Shown one piece after another: positions 29,019-38,384 of a stretch of 64,000 nt of DNA. The translations under genes and the position numbers were made by a program. The notes beneath the pieces were generated by a model. It had not been told where the DNA came from and ran no database searches. It saw only the letters and a list, made by a program, of their open reading frames with translations. Numbering within the stretch: the first letter of the stretch is position 1; each line of letters starts with the position of its first letter. The stretch is from Leeuwenhoekiella aequorea (lineage in GTDB: Bacteria; Bacteroidota; Bacteroidia; Flavobacteriales; Flavobacteriaceae), in contig NZ_QOVM01000003.1 in assembly GCF_004104375.1 (NCBI RefSeq), forward strand, positions 248,001 to 312,000. Direction: 5' to 3'.

Positions 29019-29537
29019 TTGAAAAGTTCAGATTTAAAAGATTTATGCAAAGAACCTGTATTTAAAGGTTTTTATGACAGCTTTTTACAAGGTGCCAAAA
29101 ACTTTGCTTTATATAAATGTGGTGACGAGGCGCAGGCGCTAGATCTCACACAAGAAGCTTTTATTAAAATCTGGGAAAATTGCAGCTGTGTAGATTTTGC
29201 AAAAGCAAAAACCTATTTATTTACCACGATAAATAATATGTTTTTAAATACAGTAAAACATAACAAGGTGGTGCTTAATTATGAAAAAAACTCAAATACT
29301 GATGACAAGTCTTTTCAAGATCCAGTATATATTTTAGAAGAAAAAGAGTTTAAATTAAAACTGCAACAGGCTATTGCCAATCTAAATGAAGGTCAGCGAG
29401 AAGTTTTTTTAATGAATCGTATAGACGGAAAAAAATATAGAGAGATTGCAGAACTTCTGGACATCTCAGTAAAGGCAGTCGAAAAACGAATGAGCCTTGC
29501 TCTAAAATCATTACGAGAAGAAATACCTAATATTTAG
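29019..29537 (+). CDS. ECF-type RNA polymerase sigma factor
   Basis: 172 residues beginning at TTG (29019). A stop (TAA at 29004) lies just upstream in frame and no ATG occurs before residue 70, so TTG is the only sensible start. Region 2 is seen in GDEAQALDLTQEAFIKIWENC and region 4 in LNEGQREVFLMNRIDGKKYREIAELLDISVKAVEKRMSLA, with the helix-turn-helix. The separating region lacks sigma region 3, as in ECF factors. It is followed by fecR-like and TonB-receptor genes, the order of Fec-type cell-surface signalling. Confidence 0.9.
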   Translation: MKSSDLKDLCKEPVFKGFYDSFLQGAKNFALYKCGDEAQALDLTQEAFIKIWENCSCVDFAKAKTYLFTTINNMFLNTVKHNKVVLNYEKNSNTDDKSFQDPVYILEEKEFKLKLQQAIANLNEGQREVFLMNRIDGKKYREIAELLDISVKAVEKRMSLALKSLREEIPNI

Positions 29538-29595
29538 TCTCTAAAAAGTAGGGTAAACTACTCTTTAATTGTCTTATGTATAGAACCCGGTATTA

Positions 29596-30516
29596 ATGGA
29601 AGAAGAAAAAAACATATTAAAATGGCTCAATGGTGATATGAGCGACAGAGAGCTTGCTGCTTTTAAGCAAACTTCTGCGTATAAAAAATATGCGCAAATT
29701 GCTCAATACGCTAGTGATCTAAAACCTAACCAACTCAATACCGCTCAAGCTTACGCAGCATTTAAAAATAAAGCCGAAGCTAAAAATACCAAACCCAAGG
29801 TTATAAAACCCAACTTTAACTGGATAAGTGCAGCTGCAGCAGCTGTGGTTGCAGTATTGATAACTACCTATTTTATTTTTAGTAATCCTGCCACTACTAC
29901 CGAAGCAAAACTTGCCCAACTTACACAAACACAACTTCCAGATCAATCTGAGGTACTGTTAAATTCGGGAAGTTTGTTAACTTATGTAAAGAATGATTGG
30001 GATAAAAATAAACGCGAAGTAAAATTAAAGGGAGAGGCTTATTTTAAGGTAACCAAAGGCAGTAATTTTATAGTAGAAACCAGTGCAGGAAAGGTACAAG
30101 TACTAGGAACGCAATTTAATGTTAAAGAGCGTAAAGATTATTTTGAAGTACATTGTTATGAAGGTCGAGTACGTGTAGATCACGGAGGTAAAAAATTGGT
30201 ATTGACTCCCGGAGAACGCTACAGATTTATAAACGGTACAGGAAAAAAAATGACAGGACTTCCTGCTACTCAACCCAGCTGGACCTTAGATGAAAGCTCA
30301 TTTGATGCAATACCGTTAAAGTATGTACTTAATGAACTGGAACGCAAATTTGACATCACTATTACCACCCAATCTATAGATGTAGACCAATTGTTTGCCG
30401 GAAGTTTTGGCAACAAAAATCTTGATAAAGCATTGCGTGCAGTAACTGTGCCGTTGGGTATAGAGTACGACGATACAAACCCAAAAAATATACGCTTATA
30501 TGCAAATAACCAGTAG
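29596..30516 (+). CDS. FecR-type anti-sigma factor
   Basis: 306 residues. The short cytosolic N-terminus (about 1-75) would hold the ECF sigma factor; a single membrane helix spans about 76-95 (WISAAAAAVVAVLITTYFIF). The periplasmic FecR domain follows (LPDQSEVLLNSGSLLTY, VKLKGEAYFKVTKGSNFIVET, VLGTQFNVKER), then the C-terminal DUF4974 domain (SSFDAIPLKYVLNELERKFD). It would relay receptor occupancy to the sigma factor. Its last 17 bases overlap the start of the receptor gene. Confidence 0.93.
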   Translation: MEEEKNILKWLNGDMSDRELAAFKQTSAYKKYAQIAQYASDLKPNQLNTAQAYAAFKNKAEAKNTKPKVIKPNFNWISAAAAAVVAVLITTYFIFSNPATTTEAKLAQLTQTQLPDQSEVLLNSGSLLTYVKNDWDKNKREVKLKGEAYFKVTKGSNFIVETSAGKVQVLGTQFNVKERKDYFEVHCYEGRVRVDHGGKKLVLTPGERYRFINGTGKKMTGLPATQPSWTLDESSFDAIPLKYVLNELERKFDITITTQSIDVDQLFAGSFGNKNLDKALRAVTVPLGIEYDDTNPKNIRLYANNQ

Positions 30517-33046
30517 TAAGCTTTTATTTACAATTTTGTTTCTAATAGGTTTTACAAGTGTTGGTCAGGATACGTCAAACAATCTTGCACTAAGCGAGTT
30601 CTTAATAAATATAGAAGATAAATTTGATGTAAAATTTTCCTACAGTGTAAGTGCCGTAGCTCCTTATGACATTGAACAAAATGAAAATCTATCTACAATA
30701 ACTGAAGTTATTGAGTATATAAATTTAAACACCCTTTTTATTGCTGAAGCTATCGATACACGTTATATCACTCTGGTACTCACCAATAAAAAACTGAGCG
30801 TTTGTGGTATCTTAAAAGATGCTATAACTCAAGAAGCTTTAGCAGATGCCAGTATTACAATCTCTACTACTAAAGGAACCATTAGCGCTGCAAATGGTAA
30901 TTTTTCTTTTACCAACATTAATCCTACAGACAACATAACCATTTCTTATTTAGGATATCAAACTCGTAGTTTTCCGGCATCACTATTAATTAAAAAAGAT
31001 GCTTCCTGTAAAACGATAACATTAGAAAAAGAAGATTTCGCTTTAAGCGAAATTGTAATCACTCAATTTTTAACCAGCGGATTACAGAAAACCATTGATG
31101 ATAATTTAATTATAAATAGCGACCGTTTTGGGATACTTCCTGGCTTAACAGAACCAGATGTATTACAAACCATACAAGTATTACCAGGTGTGGAGAGTAT
31201 AGATGAAAGCATTAATAATATTAATGTGCGTGGTGGTACTCAAGATGAAAATCTCATGTTATGGGATGATATTGTGATGTACCATTCCGGGCATTTTTTT
31301 GGACTTATTTCGGCCTATAATCCTAATCTTACTAAGCGTATAGAAGTGACAAAAAATGGCACCTCATCAGAATATGGAGGTGGTGTAAGCAGTACTATTA
31401 TAATGTCTACAGATAATGAAGTTACAAACGAGCTAAAAGGAGGTGTAGGTTTAAACGGATTAAGTGCAGATGCCTTTTTACAAATTCCGCTTAGCAAAAA
31501 TATTTCGGTACAATTATCTGGACGCAGGTCTATCTCAGATCAGTTACAAACCCCTACCTACCAATCCTATTTTAAACGAAGTTTTCAAGATTCAGAAATT
31601 AACAGCGCCGGTGAAAGTACTAACACATCGCTAGAGACTTCTTCAGATTTTAAGTTTTATGATTACTCTGCAAAATTACTTTATGATATTTCTAGCAGAC
31701 ATAAATTTCGCGTAAGCTTTATTAATATCAATAATGACCTGGCTTATCAAGAATTTAATAAGGATAGCGATCTGGCAATCAAAGAAAGTAAGCTAAAACA
31801 AAAAAACAGCGCAGTTGGTGCTAATTTAACTTCGGTGTGGAGCAATATTTATTCCACCTATATTAATACCTACTATACAAAGTACAATATTGATTCTGAA
31901 GAAGAAGAAGTATCGTCAGAGCAACAATTAAAACAGGAAAATGAGGTATTAGAAACCGGTATAAAATTTAAAGGAATTTTTAAATTAAATCCAGAAATCA
32001 ATTGGGTACACGGCTATCAATTTACCGAAACCGGCATACACAATGCGACCAATGTAAACCAGCCTCTGTTTACGCAACGTAAAAAAGATGTATTGCGCAG
32101 CCACAGCTTGTTTAATGATTTTACTTATAAAAAAGGTTTTACGTTTATAAGAGCAGGCGCGCGTATCTCGTACTTTGAAAAGTTCAAAAAAACACGTGTA
32201 GAACCTCGTATAAATGCACGACAAAAGTTTGCCGATAAGTTTGCTTTTAAACTTCAAGGAGAATTAAAGTACCAGACTGCCACACAAATAATTGATTTTG
32301 AAGACGATTTTCTAGGCGTAGAAAACCGCAGATGGATTCTCGCAAATGATGCAGACATCCCGCTTATACGCAGTAAACAATTCTCTGGCGGGATTGACTA
32401 TAAAAGTAATGGTTGGCTGATAGATTTAACAGGATTTAGTAAAACCGTAACGGGTATCACAGCTTCCAATCAGGGATTTCAAAATCAGTTTCAGTTTATT
32501 AAAACCTCTGGAAGATATACCACAAAGGGACTAGAAATTTTAATAAATAAAAGCACAAATAAGCTGAGCACCTGGCTTACTTATACCTTTTCTGAAAATA
32601 ATTACACCTTCGATGAGTTAAGTCCAGATACCTTCCCAAATAATACAGACTTGAGACACTCGCTTACTTTTGCCAGTAACTATTCTATTTTAAACAACTT
32701 AAAAATTGCTGCCGGCGCTACTTACCACAGCGGAAGACCCTATACAAAACCTGTAGAAAATGCCGAAACCGTGTCTAGCGGATCTACAACGCGCATTGTA
32801 AATTATGGATTGCCTAACGGCGAAAATCTAGATGATTTTTTTAGGCTTGATGCTTCATTAGTTTATGATTTTGACTGGAATACAATTAGTTCAAAACTAA
32901 GCATTGGAGTTCTTAATGTTCTCAATACAACTAATACGATTCAACAATATTACCAGGTAAACCCTGAAGATAATTCTCAAGCAATTGCTATTAAGAATAA
33001 GTCGCTTGGTTTTACTCCTAATGCTTCATTGCGGATTAATTTTTAA
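30500..33046 (+). CDS. TonB-dependent receptor with STN-like and carboxypeptidase-regulatory domains
   Basis: 848 residues. Signal peptide ends near VGQD (residue 23). Residues about 27-95 look like a secretin/TonB N-terminal (STN) domain, the part that contacts FecR in signalling receptors. A carboxypeptidase-D-like beta-sandwich follows (about 100-170, SVCGILKDAITQEALADASI). Then comes the plug (PDVLQTIQVLPGVESIDESI, INVRGGTQDENLMLWDD) and the 22-strand barrel to a C-terminal LRINF. There is no SusD partner gene downstream, so it is not a polysaccharide-utilisation SusCD pair. Ligand unknown. It overlaps fecR by 17 nt. Confidence 0.93.
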   Translation: MQITSSKLLFTILFLIGFTSVGQDTSNNLALSEFLINIEDKFDVKFSYSVSAVAPYDIEQNENLSTITEVIEYINLNTLFIAEAIDTRYITLVLTNKKLSVCGILKDAITQEALADASITISTTKGTISAANGNFSFTNINPTDNITISYLGYQTRSFPASLLIKKDASCKTITLEKEDFALSEIVITQFLTSGLQKTIDDNLIINSDRFGILPGLTEPDVLQTIQVLPGVESIDESINNINVRGGTQDENLMLWDDIVMYHSGHFFGLISAYNPNLTKRIEVTKNGTSSEYGGGVSSTIIMSTDNEVTNELKGGVGLNGLSADAFLQIPLSKNISVQLSGRRSISDQLQTPTYQSYFKRSFQDSEINSAGESTNTSLETSSDFKFYDYSAKLLYDISSRHKFRVSFININNDLAYQEFNKDSDLAIKESKLKQKNSAVGANLTSVWSNIYSTYINTYYTKYNIDSEEEEVSSEQQLKQENEVLETGIKFKGIFKLNPEINWVHGYQFTETGIHNATNVNQPLFTQRKKDVLRSHSLFNDFTYKKGFTFIRAGARISYFEKFKKTRVEPRINARQKFADKFAFKLQGELKYQTATQIIDFEDDFLGVENRRWILANDADIPLIRSKQFSGGIDYKSNGWLIDLTGFSKTVTGITASNQGFQNQFQFIKTSGRYTTKGLEILINKSTNKLSTWLTYTFSENNYTFDELSPDTFPNNTDLRHSLTFASNYSILNNLKIAAGATYHSGRPYTKPVENAETVSSGSTTRIVNYGLPNGENLDDFFRLDASLVYDFDWNTISSKLSIGVLNVLNTTNTIQQYYQVNPEDNSQAIAIKNKSLGFTPNASLRINF

Positions 33047-33047
33047 T

Positions 33048-34823
33048 TTACATACGCTCGGGAACTTCAATCCCAAGTAATCCAAAAGCAGCTGCAATTA
33101 CATCACTCACCTTCTTAGAAAGTGCAACTCTAAAACTCTTTTCACTATCAGAGTCTGCTCCTAATATCGAAACTTGCTGGTAAAATGAATTAAATTCTTT
33201 TACTAAATCATAGGTATAGTTGGCTATAAGCGCCGGACTTTGATTTTCTGCAGCCAGTTGTATAGTTTCAGGATATAAAGCTATTTGCTTAATAAGTTCC
33301 TTTTCTTTTATATGTAGTTCTTTATGATCTACATCTACCGGAACTCCTGTATCTATAGCTTTTCGTAAAATAGATTGAATACGCGCATAGGTATATTGAA
33401 TAAAAGGACCTGTATTCCCTTGAAAATCTACAGATTCTTCCGGGTTAAAAAGTATGCGTTTTTTAGGATCCACTTTCAAAATATAATATTTGAGTGCACC
33501 TAATCCTATCATTTTATAAAGCTCCTGCTTTTCATCATCACTATACCCATCTAACTTACCTAGCTCTTCTGCGATATTTCCAGCAGTGCTGGCCATTTCT
33601 TCAATTAAATCATCTGCATCAACAACGGTCCCTTCCCTGCTTTTCATTTTTCCGCTAGGTAAATCCACCATGCCATAGCTTAAATGGTATAGGTTTTCAG
33701 CCCATTCGTAACCTAGTTTTTTCAAAATTAAGAACAATACTTTAAAATGATAATCCTGTTCATTACCCACGGTATAAATCATACCACCTACATCGGGATG
33801 ATCTTTTACACGTTGTATGGCAGTACCTATATCTTGAGTCATATAAACAGAAGTCCCGTCACTACGTAGTACGATTTTCTCATCAAGACCATCTTCAGTA
33901 AGATCACACCAAACTGAGCCATCTTCTTTTCTATAAAAAACACCTTTTTTTAGGCCTTCTTCAATATTGTCTTTTCCTAATAAATAGGTATTACTCTCAA
34001 AATAATAACTATCAAAATCAACCCCTAGATTTTTGTAGGTTTGCTCAAAACCTTCGTATACCCAGCCGTTCATCATTTTCCACAGTGAAACCACTTCGTC
34101 ATCACCTGCCTCCCATTTACGGAGCATATCTTGAGCTTCTAAAAGTAACGGAGCTTGTTTCTCTGCTTCTTCTTGAGTTTTTCCTTGCGCTACTAGATAC
34201 GACTGCTCTTCTTTATAAGCCTTATCAAATTTTACGTAGTAATTTCCTACAAGCTTATCTCCTTTTAGACCGCTGCTTTCTGGAGTTTCATTTGCTCCAA
34301 ATTTTTTCCAGGCTAACATACTCTTACAAATATGAATTCCGCGATCATTAATAATTTGGGTTTTATAAACTTTCTTTCCTGAAGCTTTAATTATCTCAGC
34401 TACCGAATAACCTAGAAGATTATTACGTACGTGCCCTAAATGAAGTGGCTTATTTGTATTAGGAGATGAATACTCCACCATAACCGCATTGCCTGTAGCT
34501 GGTTTATGCCCATAGTTTTCTATAGATTTTATTCTATTGAAAAACTCAAGATAATAATCATCGGAAATAACCAGATTTAAAAAACCTTTAACCACATTAA
34601 AATCAGAAATTTCTGAAATATTTTCTTTCAAAAACTCTCCTATTTGCTCACCAATAATAACAGGATTGCCTTTTGCTACTCTTAAGATCGGAAATACAAC
34701 TACCGTTAAATCGCCTTCAAAATCTTTACGAGTAGGCTGCAATTCTACCTCTAGTAATTCTGCGTTATATATATTCTTAACAGCATCTTTAACTGCCTGA
34801 CTAATTTTTTGTGATAAATTCAT
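33048..34823 (-). CDS. argS: Arginyl-tRNA synthetase
   Basis: 591 residues from ATG at 34823; the frame extends 11 codons upstream to a TTG but those lie on and beyond the promoter. Charges tRNA-Arg. N-terminal additional domain (1-110), HIGH-type motif in SSPNTNKPLHLGHVRNNLLG, KMSKS-like region in PSGKMKSREGTVVDADDL, anticodon-binding DALR domain at the end (FNSFYQQVSILGADSDSE, ending in VPERM). Its stop is separated from the stop of the convergent receptor gene by one base. Confidence 0.97.
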   Translation of the reverse strand: MNLSQKISQAVKDAVKNIYNAELLEVELQPTRKDFEGDLTVVVFPILRVAKGNPVIIGEQIGEFLKENISEISDFNVVKGFLNLVISDDYYLEFFNRIKSIENYGHKPATGNAVMVEYSSPNTNKPLHLGHVRNNLLGYSVAEIIKASGKKVYKTQIINDRGIHICKSMLAWKKFGANETPESSGLKGDKLVGNYYVKFDKAYKEEQSYLVAQGKTQEEAEKQAPLLLEAQDMLRKWEAGDDEVVSLWKMMNGWVYEGFEQTYKNLGVDFDSYYFESNTYLLGKDNIEEGLKKGVFYRKEDGSVWCDLTEDGLDEKIVLRSDGTSVYMTQDIGTAIQRVKDHPDVGGMIYTVGNEQDYHFKVLFLILKKLGYEWAENLYHLSYGMVDLPSGKMKSREGTVVDADDLIEEMASTAGNIAEELGKLDGYSDDEKQELYKMIGLGALKYYILKVDPKKRILFNPEESVDFQGNTGPFIQYTYARIQSILRKAIDTGVPVDVDHKELHIKEKELIKQIALYPETIQLAAENQSPALIANYTYDLVKEFNSFYQQVSILGADSDSEKSFRVALSKKVSDVIAAAFGLLGIEVPERM

Positions 34824-34843
34824 GAGCTTTATTTCTGAACCCG

Positions 34844-34873
34844 CAAAGATAAGCAAATACAGCCTTTACCAAA
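34844..34873 (-). promoter_or_regulatory. argS promoter
   Basis: Minus-strand TTTG (34870-34873), 18 nt, TATCTTTG (34844-34851), then 20 nt to the ATG. A near-consensus Bacteroidota promoter that fixes the argS start. Confidence 0.78.
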
Positions 34874-34970
34874 GTAAAATGCTAATGTGGTGTTGTCTGG
34901 TTTCCGAAAAAAGCAATCCTAATAATTAGAGTAAATAATTCTTCACAAACCTGTATCTTTAAAAGAAAAG

Positions 34971-35402
34971 ATGTTGCTCAATGTTTCTTATAACAATCCA
35001 GAAGTAAAAAGAAAAATCATTAATGAAGTAGGTCCGCCATTTACAATTCGTGAACGCTTAAGAATGCGTGGCATAGGTTCTTCAAAATTATTTATTACAA
35101 GCACAAGCATAGAAATTCATAACCTATTAATATTAGATAGTTACCTAAATACTTGTAATATAGAAATGCGACCAAAAGGTATAATCGTAGGTTTTCGATC
35201 GTTATTAGAATCCTATGCTCTAATCATACCGTATTATAAATTGCATTTATATAAGGGCAAAGCTGAAGAGTACAGCATTTATAGAGATAACTATTTTATA
35301 AAAATTAGGGCTCTCGCAACGGATAAAGCCACGCATAACTTTATTAAAAAAATACTTGATTATAAAGCAGAAAACCTTCCTCAACTTCCAGAAGGAATGT
35401 AA
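34971..35402 (+). CDS. Hypothetical protein, 143 residues
   Basis: No signal peptide or membrane helix and no recognisable motif. It is basic in the first third (RERLRMRGIGSSKLFITST) and ends QLPEGM. The alternation of strands (SKLFITSTSIEIHNLLIL, YKLHLYKGKAEEYSIY) suggests a small alpha/beta, perhaps PH-like, fold, but that is speculation. A -7-like TATCTTTA lies at 34954-34961, nine nt before the ATG. It is followed 32 nt later by the Rossmann/DUF2867 gene. Confidence 0.7.
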   Translation: MLLNVSYNNPEVKRKIINEVGPPFTIRERLRMRGIGSSKLFITSTSIEIHNLLILDSYLNTCNIEMRPKGIIVGFRSLLESYALIIPYYKLHLYKGKAEEYSIYRDNYFIKIRALATDKATHNFIKKILDYKAENLPQLPEGM

Positions 35403-35434
35403 TATCTTAGAATTATTCATATTAAAACATACCT

Positions 35435-36880
35435 ATGAAAATCTTACTTACGGGCGCTAACGGCTATATAGGTATGCGTCTCTTACCGTTACTTTTAGAA
35501 CAAGGTCACGAGATTGTCTGTGCTGTGAGAGACAAAAATAGACTTTCTGTAAATGCGCGTATTTTAAAGCGCATTACTATAATTGAAATCGATTTTTTAC
35601 AAGAACCCGAGGTTTCAAAATTACCAAAAGATATTGATGCCGCCTATTATCTCATCCATTCTATGACATCTTCGACATCAGATTTTGATGAAAAAGAAGA
35701 ACTTTCAGCACGTAATTTCAATACCTATTTAAAAAATACCAATTGTAAGCAGGTTATTTATTTAAGCGGTATTGTTAACGAAAAAAACTTAAGCAAGCAT
35801 TTAAGGTCGAGAAAACAAGTTGAAGATATGCTCTATAATGGTAATTTTAAACTCACCGTACTTAGAGCTGCCATTATTGTGGGTTCTGGAAGCTCCTCTT
35901 TTGAGATTATACGTGATTTATGTGAGAAGTTACCCATTATGATAACACCAAAATGGGTGACTACACGCTGCCAGCCTATTGCTATTCGTAATGTCTTACA
36001 GTATCTGTCAGGTGTGCTGGGTAATGAAGCTTGTTACAATGAATCCTTTGATATTGGAGGTCCAGATATTCTTTCATATAAAGAAATGATGTTGCGCTAC
36101 GCAGAAATAAGATCCCTATCTCTCACAATTTTAGATGTCCCGGTTATGAGTCCCAAGATCTCCTCGTACTGGCTTTATTTTGTCACATCTACAAGCTACA
36201 AACTCGCTTTAAATCTTGTAGACAGTATGCGTATAGAGGTTATCACAAGAGATACGCGTTTGCAGGAATTACTACAAATAACACCACTCACCTATATCGA
36301 AGCCATCAAACTAGCATTTGAAAAAATCGAGCAAAATCAAGTAGTCTCTAGTTGGAAAGATTCAATGATTAGCGGAAGGTTTAGAAAAGATGTAAGTGAG
36401 TATATAAAAGTGCCAGAATTTGGATGTCTCAAAGACCGACAGACTATTAAACTTGATAACCCAGAACAAGCTCTAGAAAACATATGGTCTATAGGCGGTA
36501 ATCGCGGCTGGTATTACGCTAACAAACTCTGGAAAATACGCGGATTTGCAGATAAAATTTTTGGCGGCGTAGGTTTGCGTAGAGGACGTACACATACAAA
36601 CCAACTTTATGAAGGGGACTCTCTGGATTTCTGGAGAGTGTTACTCGCAGACAAAAAAGAGAAGCGTTTACTCTTGTTTGCAGAAATGAAAGTTCCCGGA
36701 GAAGCATGGTTAGATTGGGAAATTGATGATGATAATATTTTACATCAAACAGCCACCTTTAGACCACGTGGTTTATGGGGAAGACTTTACTGGTTTAGTA
36801 TGCTACCCTTTCATTATTTTATTTTTGAAGGTATGATTAGAAATATTGCTACATATAACCCAAATAATAATTTACCCTAA
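35435..36880 (+). CDS. NAD(P)-binding Rossmann / DUF2867 protein
   Basis: 481 residues. The N-terminal atypical SDR domain begins with the nucleotide-binding GANGYIGMRLLPLL (residues 7-20), then AVRDKNRL and VIYLSGIVNEKNLSKHLRSR; it is NmrA/YwnB-like. From about 325 the C-terminal DUF2867 domain (SRPBCC-like) is seen in YYANKLWKIRGFADKIFGGV, DSLDFWRVLLADKKEKRLLL and ATFRPRGLWGRLYWFSMLPF. The substrate is unknown. Five nt separate it from the BCCT transporter gene, so they are probably coexpressed. Confidence 0.88.
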   Translation: MKILLTGANGYIGMRLLPLLLEQGHEIVCAVRDKNRLSVNARILKRITIIEIDFLQEPEVSKLPKDIDAAYYLIHSMTSSTSDFDEKEELSARNFNTYLKNTNCKQVIYLSGIVNEKNLSKHLRSRKQVEDMLYNGNFKLTVLRAAIIVGSGSSSFEIIRDLCEKLPIMITPKWVTTRCQPIAIRNVLQYLSGVLGNEACYNESFDIGGPDILSYKEMMLRYAEIRSLSLTILDVPVMSPKISSYWLYFVTSTSYKLALNLVDSMRIEVITRDTRLQELLQITPLTYIEAIKLAFEKIEQNQVVSSWKDSMISGRFRKDVSEYIKVPEFGCLKDRQTIKLDNPEQALENIWSIGGNRGWYYANKLWKIRGFADKIFGGVGLRRGRTHTNQLYEGDSLDFWRVLLADKKEKRLLLFAEMKVPGEAWLDWEIDDDNILHQTATFRPRGLWGRLYWFSMLPFHYFIFEGMIRNIATYNPNNNLP

Positions 36881-36885
36881 AAACT

Positions 36886-38382
36886 TTGCATAAAATTAAA
36901 GACAATTTACTCCTGTTTTCATCTATTGCTATTTTATTAATAGTATGCTTTTTCTTTTATAGATATACCACAGAAAGTTATAATTTAATTGAAAGCACCG
37001 CATTAAAAGTACGTGATATCTTCGGTCAATTTTATTTAGTGCTGGGTCTTGTAAGTGTATTTCTACTGCTTGGTATAGCACTTTCAAAGTGGGGAAACTA
37101 CAAACTTGGAAAACCGACTGAGAAGCCAGCATTTTCTAGAATAGCCTGGATTTCTATGTTATACAGTGCCGGAATGGGAGCTGGAATTTTGTTGCGAGCT
37201 GTACAGGAACCTGTATATATGTTTGAAAATTCACCAATAAATACCGGCCAATCTAAGGAAGTTATAGCTCTAGAGTTTACATTTTATCAATGGGGATTTA
37301 CTGCCTGGGCCTTTTATACACTATTTGCTTTAGCTATAGGTACAGCCGTATTTAAATTTAATAGACCCACGTTAACCAGTAGTACTGTTTTTCACTCAGA
37401 ACAATTAATAAGCAAATCGTATATAAATGGAAAGTTCTTAATAGATCTCTTAACCATATTAACTACTGTTTTTGGCCTTGTAGCAGCTGTAGGACTGGGA
37501 GCTAGTCAAATTAAAGGAGGATTGGATCATCTTCTAGGAGACGTTTTGAACTACAATTTCATCATTTTACTCATAATTATAATTGGTATATTTTCATTAC
37601 TATCTGCTTTGAGCGGTGTGGATAAGGGTATCAAGAGGCTATCATCGGCAAATATTTATCTTACTCTTGCTCTTCTGTTATTTGTCTTCGTTCAAGGAGA
37701 TATATTCGAAATTGTAAAACAATTTGGTATAGCTTTTTACCAGTATATAATTGATTTTATTCCTTTAAGTCTTGCAGTAGGAATTTATAATCCAGGGAAA
37801 CAATTCTTAACAGACTGGACTTATTATTACTGGGCATTCTGGATAGCCTGGGCTCCATTTACAGGGATTTTCATAGCTAGGATCAGTAAAGGAAGAACTA
37901 TACGTGAGATTATAATTGGGGCTTTACTTATTCCCTCAATAGGAACTTTTTTCTGGTTTTCTGTGTTTGGAACTTCAGCTTTTAAACTTATTGAAGATTG
38001 GGGAAGTTATTCAGATGAGTTTGGGAATGTGTTCACCTCATTATTTATTTTTCTTTCTAACTATCCCTTGCAAACTATCGTAAATAGCTTAATCATTATA
38101 CTACTTATAGGATTTCTAGTAACCTCCTTAGATTCTGCCATTTACGTGCTTAGCACCTTTACATCTAAAACAGAGAATCCTTCACGTAAACATCGCATTT
38201 TATGGAGCGTAATATTAACTATGAGCGCTATAGGACTCGTGATATTGGGTTTTGCCCGAGAAGGAAGTGATGTACTTGTAGCCGCCCAGATGCTGCTTAT
38301 AATTACATCACTCCCTTTGAGCTTATTTATGGTATGGATGATCATCAAATGGATACTGAATCTCTACCGGTGGAAAATGTAG
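36886..38382 (+). CDS. BCCT-family transporter (betaine/choline/carnitine type)
   Basis: 498 residues, starting at TTG (36886), five nt after the previous stop; the next Met is at residue 91, so TTG is required. About twelve membrane helices. Family signatures: SAGMGAGILLRAVQEP at about 94-109 (the BCCT GMG...EP motif) and WTYYYWAFWIAWAPFTGIFIA followed by RISKGRTIREII. These transporters import quaternary ammonium osmolytes with Na+ or H+. The aromatic box reads FW-IA-W, with Phe where many members have Trp. C-terminus short, without the long osmosensing tail of BetP. Confidence 0.92.
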   Translation: MHKIKDNLLLFSSIAILLIVCFFFYRYTTESYNLIESTALKVRDIFGQFYLVLGLVSVFLLLGIALSKWGNYKLGKPTEKPAFSRIAWISMLYSAGMGAGILLRAVQEPVYMFENSPINTGQSKEVIALEFTFYQWGFTAWAFYTLFALAIGTAVFKFNRPTLTSSTVFHSEQLISKSYINGKFLIDLLTILTTVFGLVAAVGLGASQIKGGLDHLLGDVLNYNFIILLIIIIGIFSLLSALSGVDKGIKRLSSANIYLTLALLLFVFVQGDIFEIVKQFGIAFYQYIIDFIPLSLAVGIYNPGKQFLTDWTYYYWAFWIAWAPFTGIFIARISKGRTIREIIIGALLIPSIGTFFWFSVFGTSAFKLIEDWGSYSDEFGNVFTSLFIFLSNYPLQTIVNSLIIILLIGFLVTSLDSAIYVLSTFTSKTENPSRKHRILWSVILTMSAIGLVILGFAREGSDVLVAAQMLLIITSLPLSLFMVWMIIKWILNLYRWKM

Positions 38383-38384
38383 TA

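Noticed and set aside
30500-33046. Polysaccharide utilisation locus (SusCD)
   Set aside because: No SusD or glycan enzymes adjoin this receptor, and it has an STN-like domain with a sigma/FecR pair instead.
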